Positions 43,684-53,420 of a stretch of DNA of 64,000 bases are shown here, piece after piece. Made by a program: the position numbers and the translations under genes. Position 1 is the first letter of the stretch. Each line of letters opens with the position of its first letter. Below the pieces are notes generated by a model. That model made no database searches, was not told where the DNA came from, and saw only the letters and a program-made list of their open reading frames with translations. The stretch covers positions 744,001-808,000 of the forward strand of contig NC_019942.1 in assembly GCF_000327505.1 (NCBI RefSeq), given 5' to 3'. This stretch comes from Aciduliprofundum sp. MAR08-339. GTDB lineage: Archaea > Thermoplasmatota > Thermoplasmata > Thermoplasmatales > Aciduliprofundaceae.

Positions 43684-44019
43684 CTAAATTAGTGATGATT
43701 CGTCCAGTGCGTTTATTAATTCCTCTTTCCAATTTCTGCGATACTCCATCTTCTTTACTCTAAGCCATAGGGATACGGACTCGCTTATCACATGCTCCCT
43801 ATCCAGGGCATAGCCCTTCTCCACAAACAGGTCCACCTGATTTAGGAGATTTCTCGGTATGCGAATGCACACACGCACTCTATGCCACTCCTCCTCCTTT
43901 TCCCTCACGTAATCTTCCAGCAACTGGCGCATAATCTCAGATACCGTCTTTCCTTCCCTCTCCGCAAGGTCCTCGATCTTGACCTTAAGTTCGTCGGGTA
44001 CTCTGGCTGCTATAATCAT
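43684..44019 (-). CDS. Tandem ribbon-helix-helix regulator
   Basis: 111 residues from the ATG at 44019; an in-frame ATG at 44064 is less likely. First RHH: MIIAARVPDELKVKIEDLAE...VSEIMRQLLEDYV. Second: VRVCIRIPRNLLNQVDLFVE...ISESVSLWLRVK, which resembles CopG/NikR N-terminal domains. Two RHH units in one chain could make a pseudo-dimer and bind asymmetric sites. No ligand domain. Its target is unknown; the genes around it are candidates. Confidence 0.78.
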   Translation of the reverse strand: MIIAARVPDELKVKIEDLAEREGKTVSEIMRQLLEDYVREKEEEWHRVRVCIRIPRNLLNQVDLFVEKGYALDREHVISESVSLWLRVKKMEYRRNWKEELINALDESSLI

Positions 44020-44192
44020 ATTCCTCACGTTTGACAATTGTTTAACAAGATGTAATGCAATCACCCATATATTTTACTTTTGGTAAAACACATGATAAAA
44101 TCAATTTACGTTTTAATATCTTTGTAAACAGCGAGAATTTATGCATTTGATGTGTGGGAAATTGTTATATAGAATGCTCCGGTTTTACAGGT

Positions 44193-44636
44193 ATGGAAGG
44201 CTTTGTGGTACGGGATTTCAGACTTGAGGATTACGATGCGGTCATAAATATATGGCGTGAAACAAGCCTCTACAGTGAGGAGCGGGGAGATGACCTAAAC
44301 ACCATACAAAGAACCATAGCTCATGGTGGAAAGTTGCTTGTTTTGGAGAAAGCGGGTGAGGTTCTGGGCACCTCTTGGCTTACCACCGATGGAAGGAGGT
44401 TATTCATTCAGTACTTTGCCATCCGCCCGGATTATCAGGGTTTTGGGCTTTCCCATCTTCTTATGAGGGCCTCCCTTGACTATGCAAGGCGGCTGGGTTT
44501 GCAGGTTAAACTTGAGGTTCACAGGAACAATAAAGTGGCGAGGGCGCTTTACGAGGGATACGGATTCAAACCTTTGGGGGATTACGATGTTTACATTCTC
44601 CGTGATCCCGCTTCACTCGGAAATGGAAAACATTAA
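44193..44636 (+). CDS. GNAT-family N-acetyltransferase (RimI-like)
   Basis: 147 residues. CoA loop RPDYQGFGLSHLLM and LEVHRNNKVARALYEGYGFK near the end are standard. A TATA (TGTTATATAG) at about 44162-44171 lies 25-27 bases before the ATG at 44193, giving a leaderless start and excluding the ATG at 44154. Likely acetylates a small molecule or a protein N-terminus. SRP RNA follows at once. Confidence 0.88.
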   Translation: MEGFVVRDFRLEDYDAVINIWRETSLYSEERGDDLNTIQRTIAHGGKLLVLEKAGEVLGTSWLTTDGRRLFIQYFAIRPDYQGFGLSHLLMRASLDYARRLGLQVKLEVHRNNKVARALYEGYGFKPLGDYDVYILRDPASLGNGKH

Positions 44637-44641
44637 TATAC
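44633..44641 (+). promoter_or_regulatory. Promoter of SRP RNA
   Basis: ATTAATATA with BRE-like GGAAAAC before it is centred 26 bases from G44663, where the first stem of the SRP RNA begins. It overlaps the last codons of the acetyltransferase gene. Confidence 0.6.
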
Positions 44642-44662
44642 CCGTGGAGATTAATCGGAACT

Positions 44663-44978
44663 GGTGCCAGGCTAGGCCGGGGGGTTAGGCGTCCCCTGTT
44701 ACCCGAAATCGTCTATATGCGGGGGCGACAGCCGGGGGCGGTGTAACCAGGTCCGCCTCAGACCATGCGGTCCTGTTGAAGTCCTGTCCTCCGGGGTCGC
44801 GGGTGTGCCGCGAGCTTTCGGAGGAAAGCTGCGCGGCACTTTGCCACGGGAACCCCGCCAGGCCCGGAAGGGAGCAGCGGTACCGTGGACCGTTGGCGCT
44901 CGGAGGGTAGCGGGGCGGAGGGACCGTATGGGCCCCTGGGTCGGATTCTGGGCATCCACCCCGGTGTGCCTGGCACCC
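44663..44978 (+). ncRNA. ffs: Signal recognition particle 7S RNA
   Basis: About 316 nt. The 5' GGTGCCAGGC pairs with the 3' GCCTGGCACC, closing the molecule. The conserved helix 8 sequence CAGGCCCGGAAGGGAGCAGC near 44858-44877 is the SRP54-binding signature, and the GAGCTTTCGGAGGAAAGC arm matches helix 6 for SRP19. G+C is far above the surrounding DNA. Open reading frames through it are not genes. Confidence 0.95.
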
Positions 44979-45037
44979 TATGCTTAATTTTAAATATTCA
45001 TATGAGTTATAGCAATTGTTCTCTTGAGGTGAGCCCT

Positions 45038-45958
45038 ATGAAGAAGGATCTGATTTCAATAGTTGACATAAAAGATGAACTGGAAGAGATAATAGACCTG
45101 GCCATAGAAATGAAGCGTCGTCACAGGATGGTTGAAGTTTATGAACCTTTGAAGGACAAGAGTATGGCCATGATTTTTGAAAAGCCATCAACAAGGACAA
45201 GGGTATCCTTCGAGGTTGCCATGACCCAGCTTGGAGGTCATGCGCTGTACCTCTCTCCCCGCGATATGCAATTGGGGCGTGGGGAGACGATTGCGGATAC
45301 AGCTAAGGTACTTTCAAGGTATGTGGATGCAATAGTTTATCGCGCTTACAAGCACGAGATGATGCTGGAACTTGCTGAGAATGCAAGCGTGCCTGTGATA
45401 AACGCCCTGGATGATCTTGAACATCCCTGTCAGATTGTTGCCGATTTGATGACTATCAAAGAGAAGAAGGGAGGATTTAGGGGTTTGAAGCTTGCCTATG
45501 TTGGTGATGGCAACAATGTGGCCCACTCTCTAATGCTGGGTGCTGCCATAGTGGGCATGGATTTCTACATTGCCTGTCCTGAGGGATACGAGCCCCATAA
45601 GGAAATTGTTGGAGAGGCAAGGAAAATAGCCAACGAGACTGGAGCAAGGATTGTGGTCACCCATGATCCAGTTGAGGCCGTTAAAGATGCCGATGTTGTT
45701 TACACAGATGTGTGGGTGAGCATGGGAGATGAGGCGGAGAAGGAGATTCGTCTTAAGGTGTTTAGGCCCTATCAGGTGAATGAAGATCTCGTGAAGCATG
45801 CAAAGAGCAACTACATATTCATGCACTGCCTACCTGCACATCGCGGATATGAGGTTACCGATGAAGTCATTGATTCCCGCAACAGCGTGGTATTTGACGA
45901 GGCAGAGAACAGACTGCACGCTCAGAAGGCAATTCTCGTACGTCTCATCAAACCATAA
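45038..45958 (+). CDS. argF: Ornithine carbamoyltransferase
   Basis: 306 residues. Makes citrulline from ornithine and carbamoyl phosphate, or runs backward in arginine fermentation. Carbamoyl-phosphate motif STRTR at 51-55, LEHPCQ near 126, VWVSMG for ornithine, and HCLPAHRG near the end. The ATG at 45038 follows GAGGTGAG; a longer open frame passes through SRP RNA and is not used. Other arginine genes are not in the window, so direction of use is open. Confidence 0.95.
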   Translation: MKKDLISIVDIKDELEEIIDLAIEMKRRHRMVEVYEPLKDKSMAMIFEKPSTRTRVSFEVAMTQLGGHALYLSPRDMQLGRGETIADTAKVLSRYVDAIVYRAYKHEMMLELAENASVPVINALDDLEHPCQIVADLMTIKEKKGGFRGLKLAYVGDGNNVAHSLMLGAAIVGMDFYIACPEGYEPHKEIVGEARKIANETGARIVVTHDPVEAVKDADVVYTDVWVSMGDEAEKEIRLKVFRPYQVNEDLVKHAKSNYIFMHCLPAHRGYEVTDEVIDSRNSVVFDEAENRLHAQKAILVRLIKP

Positions 45959-47638
45959 TCACTCCTTCCTTTTGAACATTTTTTCAAGGTCTTCATTTTT
46001 GAATTTTATTATTGTGGGTCTTCCGTGGGGACACGTGTACGGGTTTTCACATCTGAAAAGTTCGCTTATGAGTTTTTCCATCTCAAAAATTGAAAGTTCC
46101 TGATGCGCTTTTATTGCACCCTTGCAGGATATGAGCTTTAGTATCTCATCTCTCCTTTTGTCAATGGCTACTGGGCCCATGGCTGCAATTTCAAGGATGG
46201 CCTCCTTGGCATCTTCACTTGTGAGTATGGGTGGTACTGCTCGAACGATAATTGACTCATCTCCGAAATTTTCTATTTCAAACCCGTATTCTCTCAGGGC
46301 ATCTTTCATCTCAAGTAGAGCATCGTGGTCCTTGCGCTCCAGATGCAGAACTATGGGCTCAAGCAATTCCTGCATTTTTCCCCTTTGGACGTCCTTCAAA
46401 AACCTCTCGTAGCGGATCCTTTCATGGGCCGCATGCTGGTCCACTATGAGCAATCCCTCTTGGGATTTCAGGATTATGTACGTTCCATCCACCTGACCTA
46501 GGACCTCCACCGGCAGGGTTCTCATCTCAAGAAGATAATCTTCTATGCGCTTTGCCTTCTTTGGCTCTTCCACATCAAAGATCAGCTGTCTCTGGGGCTG
46601 AACCTTCAGATTCACTTGAACATTCCTCATCTCATGCTGTTCGGTTGGTATGTGCTCCACGCCTGTTAGGGCCTCCCATATCATGGAGGAAATTTCTTTC
46701 TTGACTTTTTTCTCATCTTTGAATTTTACAAAGAGTTTTGCCGGATGTACATTCACATCCACATCTTCAGGAGGTACTTGTATTTTCAAAACCGCATGTG
46801 GGTAGGAATCCCGGAATAGCATTGTTCCGTAACCCTCAATTATGGCATCTTCCAGCATTTTGCTTTTCACGTACCTCCCATTGATGAACGTTATTATTTT
46901 GCCCTTGTCCCTTCTTGTATGGTAGGGCTGCGATATTAGACCGATGATTCTCATATTTCCATCCTTGCGTATCTCAATCATGTCCCTCGCTATCTCCCTA
47001 TCCCACAGGTGAGATATGCGAGCCCTTAAATCGCTTGGGGGTAGGTTCAAAATCTCCCTCCCATCCTTTGTGAGTTTGAACTGCACATTCTCGTACGCTA
47101 GGGCATACCTCTCCACAACGCTGTATATGCTTCTTGACTCTGCCCCCTCACTTTTCAGAAACTTTCTTCTTGCAGGTGTGTTGAAGAACAGATTCTGGAC
47201 GAGTACGGTTGTTCCCTGAGGTGCTCCTGTGTCCTCTACGTATTTCAGCTCTCCCCCCTTCACATATAGTTTTGTTCCCACAATTTCGTCTTTTCTTCTT
47301 GTGATTATTGTCATTTTTGAAACAGCGGCTATGCTAGGTAGAGCCTCTCCCCTGAATCCGAGGGTGCTTATCCTGTTCAGATCCTCCTCGCTTGAGATTT
47401 TGCTTGTAGCGTGCCTCTTTATTGCCAGGAGTGCATCCTCTCTGCTCATTCCCTCCCCGTTGTCCGTTACACGAATCTCCTCTATCCCCCCTCCCCTGAT
47501 CTGCACCGCTATTCTATTTGCTCCGGCATCTATGCTGTTTTCAATCAATTCCTTGACCACGCTGGCTGGGCGCTCAACAACCTCACCTGCTGCGATTTTC
47601 TCCACCAGGGGTTGGGGGAGAACCTTGATCCTTGGCAC
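45959..47638 (-). CDS. mutL: DNA mismatch repair protein MutL (endonuclease type)
   Basis: 559 residues. N-terminal GHKL ATPase: IAAGEVVERPASVVKELIEN, DNGEGM, GFRGEAL. Then a linker and a C-terminal nuclease domain with DQHAAHERIRYE near residues 398-411 (the DQHA-x2-E-x4-E metal motif), SCKGAIKAH, and CPHGRP. This is the nicking form found in bacteria without MutH and in eukaryotes. MutL is sporadic in archaea; no MutS gene is in the window. Acts with MutS on mispaired DNA. Confidence 0.95.
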   Translation of the reverse strand: MPRIKVLPQPLVEKIAAGEVVERPASVVKELIENSIDAGANRIAVQIRGGGIEEIRVTDNGEGMSREDALLAIKRHATSKISSEEDLNRISTLGFRGEALPSIAAVSKMTIITRRKDEIVGTKLYVKGGELKYVEDTGAPQGTTVLVQNLFFNTPARRKFLKSEGAESRSIYSVVERYALAYENVQFKLTKDGREILNLPPSDLRARISHLWDREIARDMIEIRKDGNMRIIGLISQPYHTRRDKGKIITFINGRYVKSKMLEDAIIEGYGTMLFRDSYPHAVLKIQVPPEDVDVNVHPAKLFVKFKDEKKVKKEISSMIWEALTGVEHIPTEQHEMRNVQVNLKVQPQRQLIFDVEEPKKAKRIEDYLLEMRTLPVEVLGQVDGTYIILKSQEGLLIVDQHAAHERIRYERFLKDVQRGKMQELLEPIVLHLERKDHDALLEMKDALREYGFEIENFGDESIIVRAVPPILTSEDAKEAILEIAAMGPVAIDKRRDEILKLISCKGAIKAHQELSIFEMEKLISELFRCENPYTCPHGRPTIIKFKNEDLEKMFKRKE

Positions 47639-47714
47639 GAAAAATGCATGGGTTAATGGGATAAAAATTATTGGGATGCGAAAAACTTTAATTTGAAATA
47701 CAGATATTCTCTGT

Positions 47715-48380
47715 ATGGAGCGTCAAGAACTGGCAAAATATATTGATCACACAAATCTCAAGGCATTTGCCACCAGGGAGGATATAAAGAAACTGTGTGG
47801 TGAGGCAAAAAAATACGGGTTCTATGCCGTGTGTGTGAATCCTTACCGGGTTAAGGATGCCAGGGAATTTTTGAGGAACACGGATATAAAGGTTGCCAGC
47901 GTGGTCGGCTTTCCGTTGGGTGCCACGTTCACCGAGACCAAGGTTCAGGAGGCACTGATGGCCGTGCACAACGGGGCTGATGAGATTGATATGGTCATGA
48001 ACATAGGTGCAATGAAGGATGGCGATTACGACACCGTTGAACGTGATATAAGGGAGGTTGTTGAGGCGGTACATCCCATGGGTGTGAAGGTCAAGGTTAT
48101 AATTGAGACGTGCTATCTTACAGACGAGGAAAAAAGGAAGGCATGTGAACTTGCCAAGAGTGCGGGGGCAGATTTTGTCAAGACCTCCACTGGATTTGGA
48201 AGCGCAGGCGCAAGGGTTGAAGATGTTCGTCTCATGCGCAGCGTGGTTGGTTCTGACATGGGTGTGAAGGCAGCAGGCGGAATACACAGTGCCAGGGAGG
48301 CTGTTGCAATGATTGAGGCCGGAGCCTCTAGGATCGGAGCGAGCAGAAGTGTGGATATAATTGAAACGCTGGAGGAATGA
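47715..48380 (+). CDS. deoC: Deoxyribose-phosphate aldolase
   Basis: 221 residues. Splits 2-deoxyribose 5-phosphate into glyceraldehyde 3-phosphate and acetaldehyde. Schiff-base lysine Lys156 in [16 protein letters not shown] near 63, DMVMNIGA near 92, and VKAAGGI. Short archaeal form. TATA-like AACTTTAATTTGAAATA lies upstream. Ends two bases before the next gene. Confidence 0.95.
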   Translation: MERQELAKYIDHTNLKAFATREDIKKLCGEAKKYGFYAVCVNPYRVKDAREFLRNTDIKVASVVGFPLGATFTETKVQEALMAVHNGADEIDMVMNIGAMKDGDYDTVERDIREVVEAVHPMGVKVKVIIETCYLTDEEKRKACELAKSAGADFVKTSTGFGSAGARVEDVRLMRSVVGSDMGVKAAGGIHSAREAVAMIEAGASRIGASRSVDIIETLEE

Positions 48381-48381
48381 T

Positions 48382-48873
48382 ATGAAAGCAAAGATCATTG
48401 GAGGTCTCGCACTCATTCTTCTCTCCCTATTCCTTTTCGTGCTTGATTTTTCCAGAATGGGTGCGATCATTCTTCAGTTGTTTGCCATTTTGAATATTGT
48501 TTCACCCTTCCTCTCCGGCAAGAAAATTGCGGGGTATGTTCATGATTTTCAAATTGTCAGGAGGGAGGGTAGAAGAACCAGTCCCATGGTATTGGTGTAC
48601 CTCTGGCTCTTTGTATGGCTTGTCTTTTTAATGCTCTACATAATCTCAACAATCATGCTCTCTTACGCGATAAAATACATCATAGCCTCAGCCCGCGCAG
48701 ATTACATGGGTATTTTCTACTCTCTATTTATGCTCATCGGCACCTACCTGTTTTTCTTGGGACGCCACGCAAATTCGGGGATGGTGACCAGATGGGGCAG
48801 GATGGTGGAGAGAACTGAGAATCTTGGAAAATCCCACATTGAAAGGGTGAAACGCAGAATACCGCGGTTTTAG
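48382..48873 (+). CDS. Four-TM membrane protein, unknown
   Basis: 163 residues from the ATG at 48382, one base after the deoC stop. Four hydrophobic helices (about 5-21, 24-44, 69-98, 108-131) and a basic C-terminal tail (ERVKRRIPRF). No motif recognised. Likely co-transcribed with deoC, though no functional link is evident. Confidence 0.68.
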   Translation: MKAKIIGGLALILLSLFLFVLDFSRMGAIILQLFAILNIVSPFLSGKKIAGYVHDFQIVRREGRRTSPMVLVYLWLFVWLVFLMLYIISTIMLSYAIKYIIASARADYMGIFYSLFMLIGTYLFFLGRHANSGMVTRWGRMVERTENLGKSHIERVKRRIPRF

Positions 48874-48907
48874 AAATATTTATAATGTTTTCCTCAATCC
48901 CACCCAT

Positions 48908-51900
48908 ATGGAGATAAAGAGCATCAGGGATTTTCCAAAACTTGAAGAGCGCATATTGGATGATTGGGAGCGAAACAATATTTTTGAGAAGTTGAGAATG
49001 AAAAATAGGGGAAATGAACGGTTCATATTTCTTGAAGGGCCACCAACGGCCAACGGCATGCCCCACATAGGGCATGCTTTAACACGTGCTGTGAAGGATC
49101 TCATCTTGCGTTACAAAGCCATGAACGGATACGATGTTGAACCCTGGATAGGGGGGTGGGACTGCCATGGCCTGCCTGTGGAGATTGAGGTTGAGAAGAA
49201 ACTGGGCATAAATTCAAAGAAGGAGATTGAAAAGTACGGAATTAAGAGGTTCAATAAACTGTGCAAGGAAAGCGTGTTCAAGTACAGGGATGAATGGATC
49301 AAGATGACAAAGCGCATAGGGTTCTGGATTGATATGGATAACGCATATGTGACCATGGAAAATTATTACATTGAGAGTGTTTGGTGGGCTCTGAAAAAAA
49401 TATACGAGAAGGGGTTGCTTGTGAAGGATTACAAAGTTGTGCCCTACTGTCCGAGGTGCGGAACGCCTCTGAGTAGTCACGAGGTTGCCCAGGGATACAA
49501 GGAAACTAAGGATCCATCCGTTTATGTGAAATTCAAGGTTGCGGATGAGGATGCCTATTTCCTGGTATGGACCACAACACCTTGGACCCTGCCATCAAAT
49601 CTCCTTCTTGCGGTGGGAAAGGATATTGATTACGCTCTGGTTGAGTATGAGGGTGAGAAATACTACATTGCAAAGGCTCGGATTCCTGCAGTGCTTGGGG
49701 AGGCAAGGATAATAAGGGAGATGAAAGGCTCTGAGCTGATTGGTAAGAGATATGAGCGTCTCATACCCTTTGTGCCTGTTGATTTTGATGCCTTCTATGT
49801 CACATGGGGAGATTTTGTTAGCACGGAGGATGGTACTGGGATAGTTCACATTGCTCCCGCATTCGGCGAGGATGATTATTTGGTCTGCAAGAGGGAGGGC
49901 GTGCCTTTAATCAAGCCCGTGAATGAAGAGGGCCGGTTCACAGATACCCCGTGGAAGGGAAAATTTGTTAAGGATGCAGATCCGGAGATAATGGCATGGC
50001 TGAAGGAGCAGGGTAAACTGTTCAAAAAGGGCACTGTAAAGCACACGTACCCATTTTGCTGGAGATGTGGCACACCACTTCTTTACTATGCCCTGGACAC
50101 ATGGTACATAAAAATGAGCAATCTTCGGGAAGAACTTTTGAAGAATAATGAGAAGGTGAACTGGAAACCCGGGCATCTCAAGTATGGAAGGTTTGGGAAT
50201 TTCCTGAATGATGTTAAGGACTGGGCTCTCTCTAGGAACAGGTACTGGGGCACACCTCTGCCAGTGTGGAGGTGTGAGGATGGTCATATCTACATGCCCG
50301 AGAGCATTGAGGATCTCCTCAACCATGCGGATCCCAGTTCAGTGCCCGATGACTTTGAACCGCACCGCCCATGGGTTGATGAAATAGAGGTTAAATGTCC
50401 AGTTTGTGGAAAGCCAATGAAAAGGGAGCCCTATCTTATTGATGTGTGGTTTGATTCTGGAAGTGCATTCTTTGCACAGTTCCATTACCCTTACGAGAAC
50501 CGGGATGAATTCAAAAAATCGTATCCTGTGGATTTCATAACCGAGGCACTTGATCAGACCCGTGGCTGGTTCTACACACTGATGGCCATATCCACCGCTG
50601 TTTTTGGAGATGCCCCGTATCGTAATGTGCTCACCCTTGGCCTTATCCTTGATGAGGATGGAGAGAAAATGAGTAAGAGCAAAGGGAACGCGGTTGATCC
50701 GATGCAGATCATGGAAAGTGTGGGTGCAGATGCGGTGCGTTTTTATTTCTATTCCACTCCTGTGTGGAAGAGCCGTCGCTTCTCTGAGAATTTGGTACGC
50801 GAATACGCTCAGAAGACCTTAATGACCCTCTGGAACGTGTACGTATTCTTCAAGAACAATGCGGAACTGGATGGTTTCAATCCTGATAAAATTGGGAAAG
50901 TATCCTTTGAACTTGACAGGTGGCTCATATCACGTTTGAACTCAACAATCGGGGAGGTCAGGAAAAGCCTTGATTCCCTTGAGATTCACAAGGCTACCAA
51001 GGCTCTGGAAAGGTTCATAGACGAACTCAGCAACTGGTACCTACGGCGCTCCAGACGCCGTTTCTGGAAGGAGGAGATGGGAGAGGATAAGATTTCAGCG
51101 TATACTGCCCTTTACAACACCTTGAAGAGCATATCAAGGGTTATGGCTCCGTTCACCCCGTTCTTTGCCGATTTTATGTACAAGAATCTATGGGGCGAAA
51201 AGGAGAGCGTGCACCTTGAACCCTATCCGGAGGTGGATCCTCGGGCACTTGATTTGAAACTTGAGGAGGAGATGAACATAGCCATAAAAGTTGCAGAGGC
51301 TGGAAGAAGGGCTAGGCAGCTGAGCAACATAAAACTCAGGCAACCTCTAGCATCAATGACCGTGGTTGCAGATGAAAAATATGGAAATGTGGTGAGGAAG
51401 TTCAGGGAAGTTCTTATGGAAGAGGTCAATGTGAAGGATGTGAGAATCCTGTCATCGGCGGAAGGAATGGTGAATGTTGAAATCAGGCCCAATTACCGTG
51501 TGCTCGGCCCGAAATTGAAGGGAGATATGAAGAAGGTTATTGCATCTCTAAAATCCATGCCCGTGGAAGATGTGGTGAGGAAGATAAAAGGTGGTGGCAT
51601 TGAGATAATGGGATACTTACTCACATCCGAAGATGTGGAGATTGTGGAAAAACCTACAGAGGGTATTCTGGCAGTGGAGGTTGAGGGTCTGCCCATGGCC
51701 GTTTATCTTGATACCCATGTGACCAGAGAACTTCGCCTAGAGGGGCTGGCGAGAGAGGTTGTACGTAGGATACAGTCAATGCGCAAGGATATGGATCTGG
51801 AGTATGCCCAGAAGATAAGGACGTTCTACGTTGCGGATGGTGAATTGAAGGATGCTATTGAAATGCACAGGGATTACATAATGAGGGAGACCCAAAGTAC

Positions 51901-51985
51901 ATCTCTTGAAGAGGGAGAGGTGGAGGGTTATAGGAAGGATTGGAAGATAGAGGGTATGAAGATAACCCTAACAATTCTCCCATAA
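48908..51985 (+). CDS. ileS: Isoleucyl-tRNA synthetase
   Basis: 1025 residues. Class I enzyme charging tRNA-Ile. HIGH motif in MPHIGH at 51-56, editing domain (TTTPWTLPSN, DGTGIVHIAPAFGEDD), KMSKS at 587-591, and the C-terminal anticodon region. Archaeal/eukaryotic type length. TATTTATAATG lies about 26-30 bases before the ATG, so leaderless. A poly-T tract follows the stop. Confidence 0.97.
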   Translation: MEIKSIRDFPKLEERILDDWERNNIFEKLRMKNRGNERFIFLEGPPTANGMPHIGHALTRAVKDLILRYKAMNGYDVEPWIGGWDCHGLPVEIEVEKKLGINSKKEIEKYGIKRFNKLCKESVFKYRDEWIKMTKRIGFWIDMDNAYVTMENYYIESVWWALKKIYEKGLLVKDYKVVPYCPRCGTPLSSHEVAQGYKETKDPSVYVKFKVADEDAYFLVWTTTPWTLPSNLLLAVGKDIDYALVEYEGEKYYIAKARIPAVLGEARIIREMKGSELIGKRYERLIPFVPVDFDAFYVTWGDFVSTEDGTGIVHIAPAFGEDDYLVCKREGVPLIKPVNEEGRFTDTPWKGKFVKDADPEIMAWLKEQGKLFKKGTVKHTYPFCWRCGTPLLYYALDTWYIKMSNLREELLKNNEKVNWKPGHLKYGRFGNFLNDVKDWALSRNRYWGTPLPVWRCEDGHIYMPESIEDLLNHADPSSVPDDFEPHRPWVDEIEVKCPVCGKPMKREPYLIDVWFDSGSAFFAQFHYPYENRDEFKKSYPVDFITEALDQTRGWFYTLMAISTAVFGDAPYRNVLTLGLILDEDGEKMSKSKGNAVDPMQIMESVGADAVRFYFYSTPVWKSRRFSENLVREYAQKTLMTLWNVYVFFKNNAELDGFNPDKIGKVSFELDRWLISRLNSTIGEVRKSLDSLEIHKATKALERFIDELSNWYLRRSRRRFWKEEMGEDKISAYTALYNTLKSISRVMAPFTPFFADFMYKNLWGEKESVHLEPYPEVDPRALDLKLEEEMNIAIKVAEAGRRARQLSNIKLRQPLASMTVVADEKYGNVVRKFREVLMEEVNVKDVRILSSAEGMVNVEIRPNYRVLGPKLKGDMKKVIASLKSMPVEDVVRKIKGGGIEIMGYLLTSEDVEIVEKPTEGILAVEVEGLPMAVYLDTHVTRELRLEGLAREVVRRIQSMRKDMDLEYAQKIRTFYVADGELKDAIEMHRDYIMRETQSTSLEEGEVEGYRKDWKIEGMKITLTILP

Positions 51986-51993
51986 TTTTAGAA

Positions 51994-52000
51994 TTTTTTT
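51994..52000 (+). terminator. Poly-T terminator after ileS
   Basis: TTTTTTT on the non-template strand just after the stop, the usual archaeal termination signal. Not proven. Confidence 0.4.
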
Positions 52001-52084
52001 GAAACATCTCGTATTGTCAAAAATATTCAAAAATCGGCAATATTAATATAAGTCCTTATCATGTGGGATATGAGGTGATTGAAA

Positions 52085-53416
52085 ATGGTGAAGAGAAAGG
52101 TTCTGATTCTGGGAGCGGCAGGCAGGGATTTCCACAATTTCAACGTGTTTTTCAGGAACAATCCGGATTATGAGGTTGTTGCATTTACTGCCACGCAGAT
52201 ACCTGACATTGAGGGAAGGGTTTATCCACCGGAGCTTGCAGGAGAACTTTATCCGAATGGTATACCAATCCTTGCGGAGGAGGATATGGAGAAAATAATA
52301 AAGGAAAAGGGTGTGGATGTGGTTGTATTTGCATACTCCGATGTGCCTCATGAGCATGTTATGCATCTTGCCTCAAGGGCCCACGCGGCAGGTGCAGATT
52401 TCTGGCTTCTCGGACCTGAGAGTACAATGATAAAATCAAGCAAGCCTGTCATTGCGGTAACAGCCGTACGCACTGGTAGTGGTAAGAGCCAGACCTCACG
52501 CAGGGTTTTCAAACTACTTTGTGATCGCGGGCTGAAGGTTGTGTCCATAAGACATCCCATGCCATACGGGGATCTTGTGAAGCAGCGCGTTCAGAGATTT
52601 GCATCCTACGAGGATCTTGACAAGTATGAATGCACAATAGAGGAGAGGGAGGAGTACGAGCCCTACATAGATATGGGTGGAGTTGTGTATGCAGGCGTTG
52701 ATTACGAGGCAATTCTTCGGGAGGCTGAAAAGGAGGCAGATGTGATAATATGGGATGGCGGAAACAACGATTTCCCGTTTTATAAGCCAGATCTGTGGAT
52801 TGTCGTGGCTGATCCCCACAGACCGGGGCACGAGATGAAGTATCACCCCGGTGAGACCAATTTCAGAGCTGCAGATGTTATTATAATTAACAAGATGGAA
52901 ACTGCAAACAGGGATGATATACAGAAGGTCATAGATGATATAAGGATTGCAAATCCAAATGCCACGGTCATTGAGGCAGCCTCTCCACTCTTTGTGGATA
53001 ATCCTGAATTGATAAAGGGTAAAAAGGTGCTCGTGGTTGAGGATGGCCCCACATTGACCCATGGAGGAATGCGCTACGGAGCAGGATACGTGGCTGCAAA
53101 GAGGTTCGGAGCAAAGGAGATAATAGATCCAAGACCATACGCAGTGGGCTCAATAATTGACACATATAAGAAGTATACTCATCTTGATGTTATACTGCCT
53201 GCCATGGGCTACGGGGAGAAGCAGATGAAGGAACTGGAGGAGACAATAAACAACGCCGATGCAGATGTCGTGGTAAGTGGCACACCCATTGATCTCAATC
53301 GCGTGGTTAAGGTTAATAAGCCCATAGTGCGTGTTCGCTATGAACTGGACGAGATAGGCAAGCCAGATCTGGAGGATATAATAAACGATTTTCTCAAGAA
53401 ACATAACCTCTCCTAA
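52085..53416 (+). CDS. P-loop protein of the cyclic 2,3-diphosphoglycerate synthetase type
   Basis: 443 residues from the ATG at 52085, six bases after GAGGTGA; TTG at 52079 is also open. A Rossmann-like N-terminal domain (VLILGAAGRDFHNFN) is followed by a P-loop, VRTGSGKS at 128-135, then DVIIWDGGNNDFPF, VVADPHRPGHE and a NKMET base motif. Matches the COG2403 family, which includes cDPG synthetase of thermophilic methanogens. Whether this member makes cDPG is unknown. TATA AATATTAATATAAG precedes it. Confidence 0.82.
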   Translation: MVKRKVLILGAAGRDFHNFNVFFRNNPDYEVVAFTATQIPDIEGRVYPPELAGELYPNGIPILAEEDMEKIIKEKGVDVVVFAYSDVPHEHVMHLASRAHAAGADFWLLGPESTMIKSSKPVIAVTAVRTGSGKSQTSRRVFKLLCDRGLKVVSIRHPMPYGDLVKQRVQRFASYEDLDKYECTIEEREEYEPYIDMGGVVYAGVDYEAILREAEKEADVIIWDGGNNDFPFYKPDLWIVVADPHRPGHEMKYHPGETNFRAADVIIINKMETANRDDIQKVIDDIRIANPNATVIEAASPLFVDNPELIKGKKVLVVEDGPTLTHGGMRYGAGYVAAKRFGAKEIIDPRPYAVGSIIDTYKKYTHLDVILPAMGYGEKQMKELEETINNADADVVVSGTPIDLNRVVKVNKPIVRVRYELDEIGKPDLEDIINDFLKKHNLS

Positions 53417-53420
53417 TTTT

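Noticed and set aside
44699-44976. Long open frames on both strands between the acetyltransferase and argF
   Set aside because: A by-product of the high G+C of SRP RNA.
44885-45037. In-frame extension of ornithine carbamoyltransferase into the SRP RNA
   Set aside because: The region is structured SRP RNA. The conserved protein start with GAGGTGAG upstream is at 45038.
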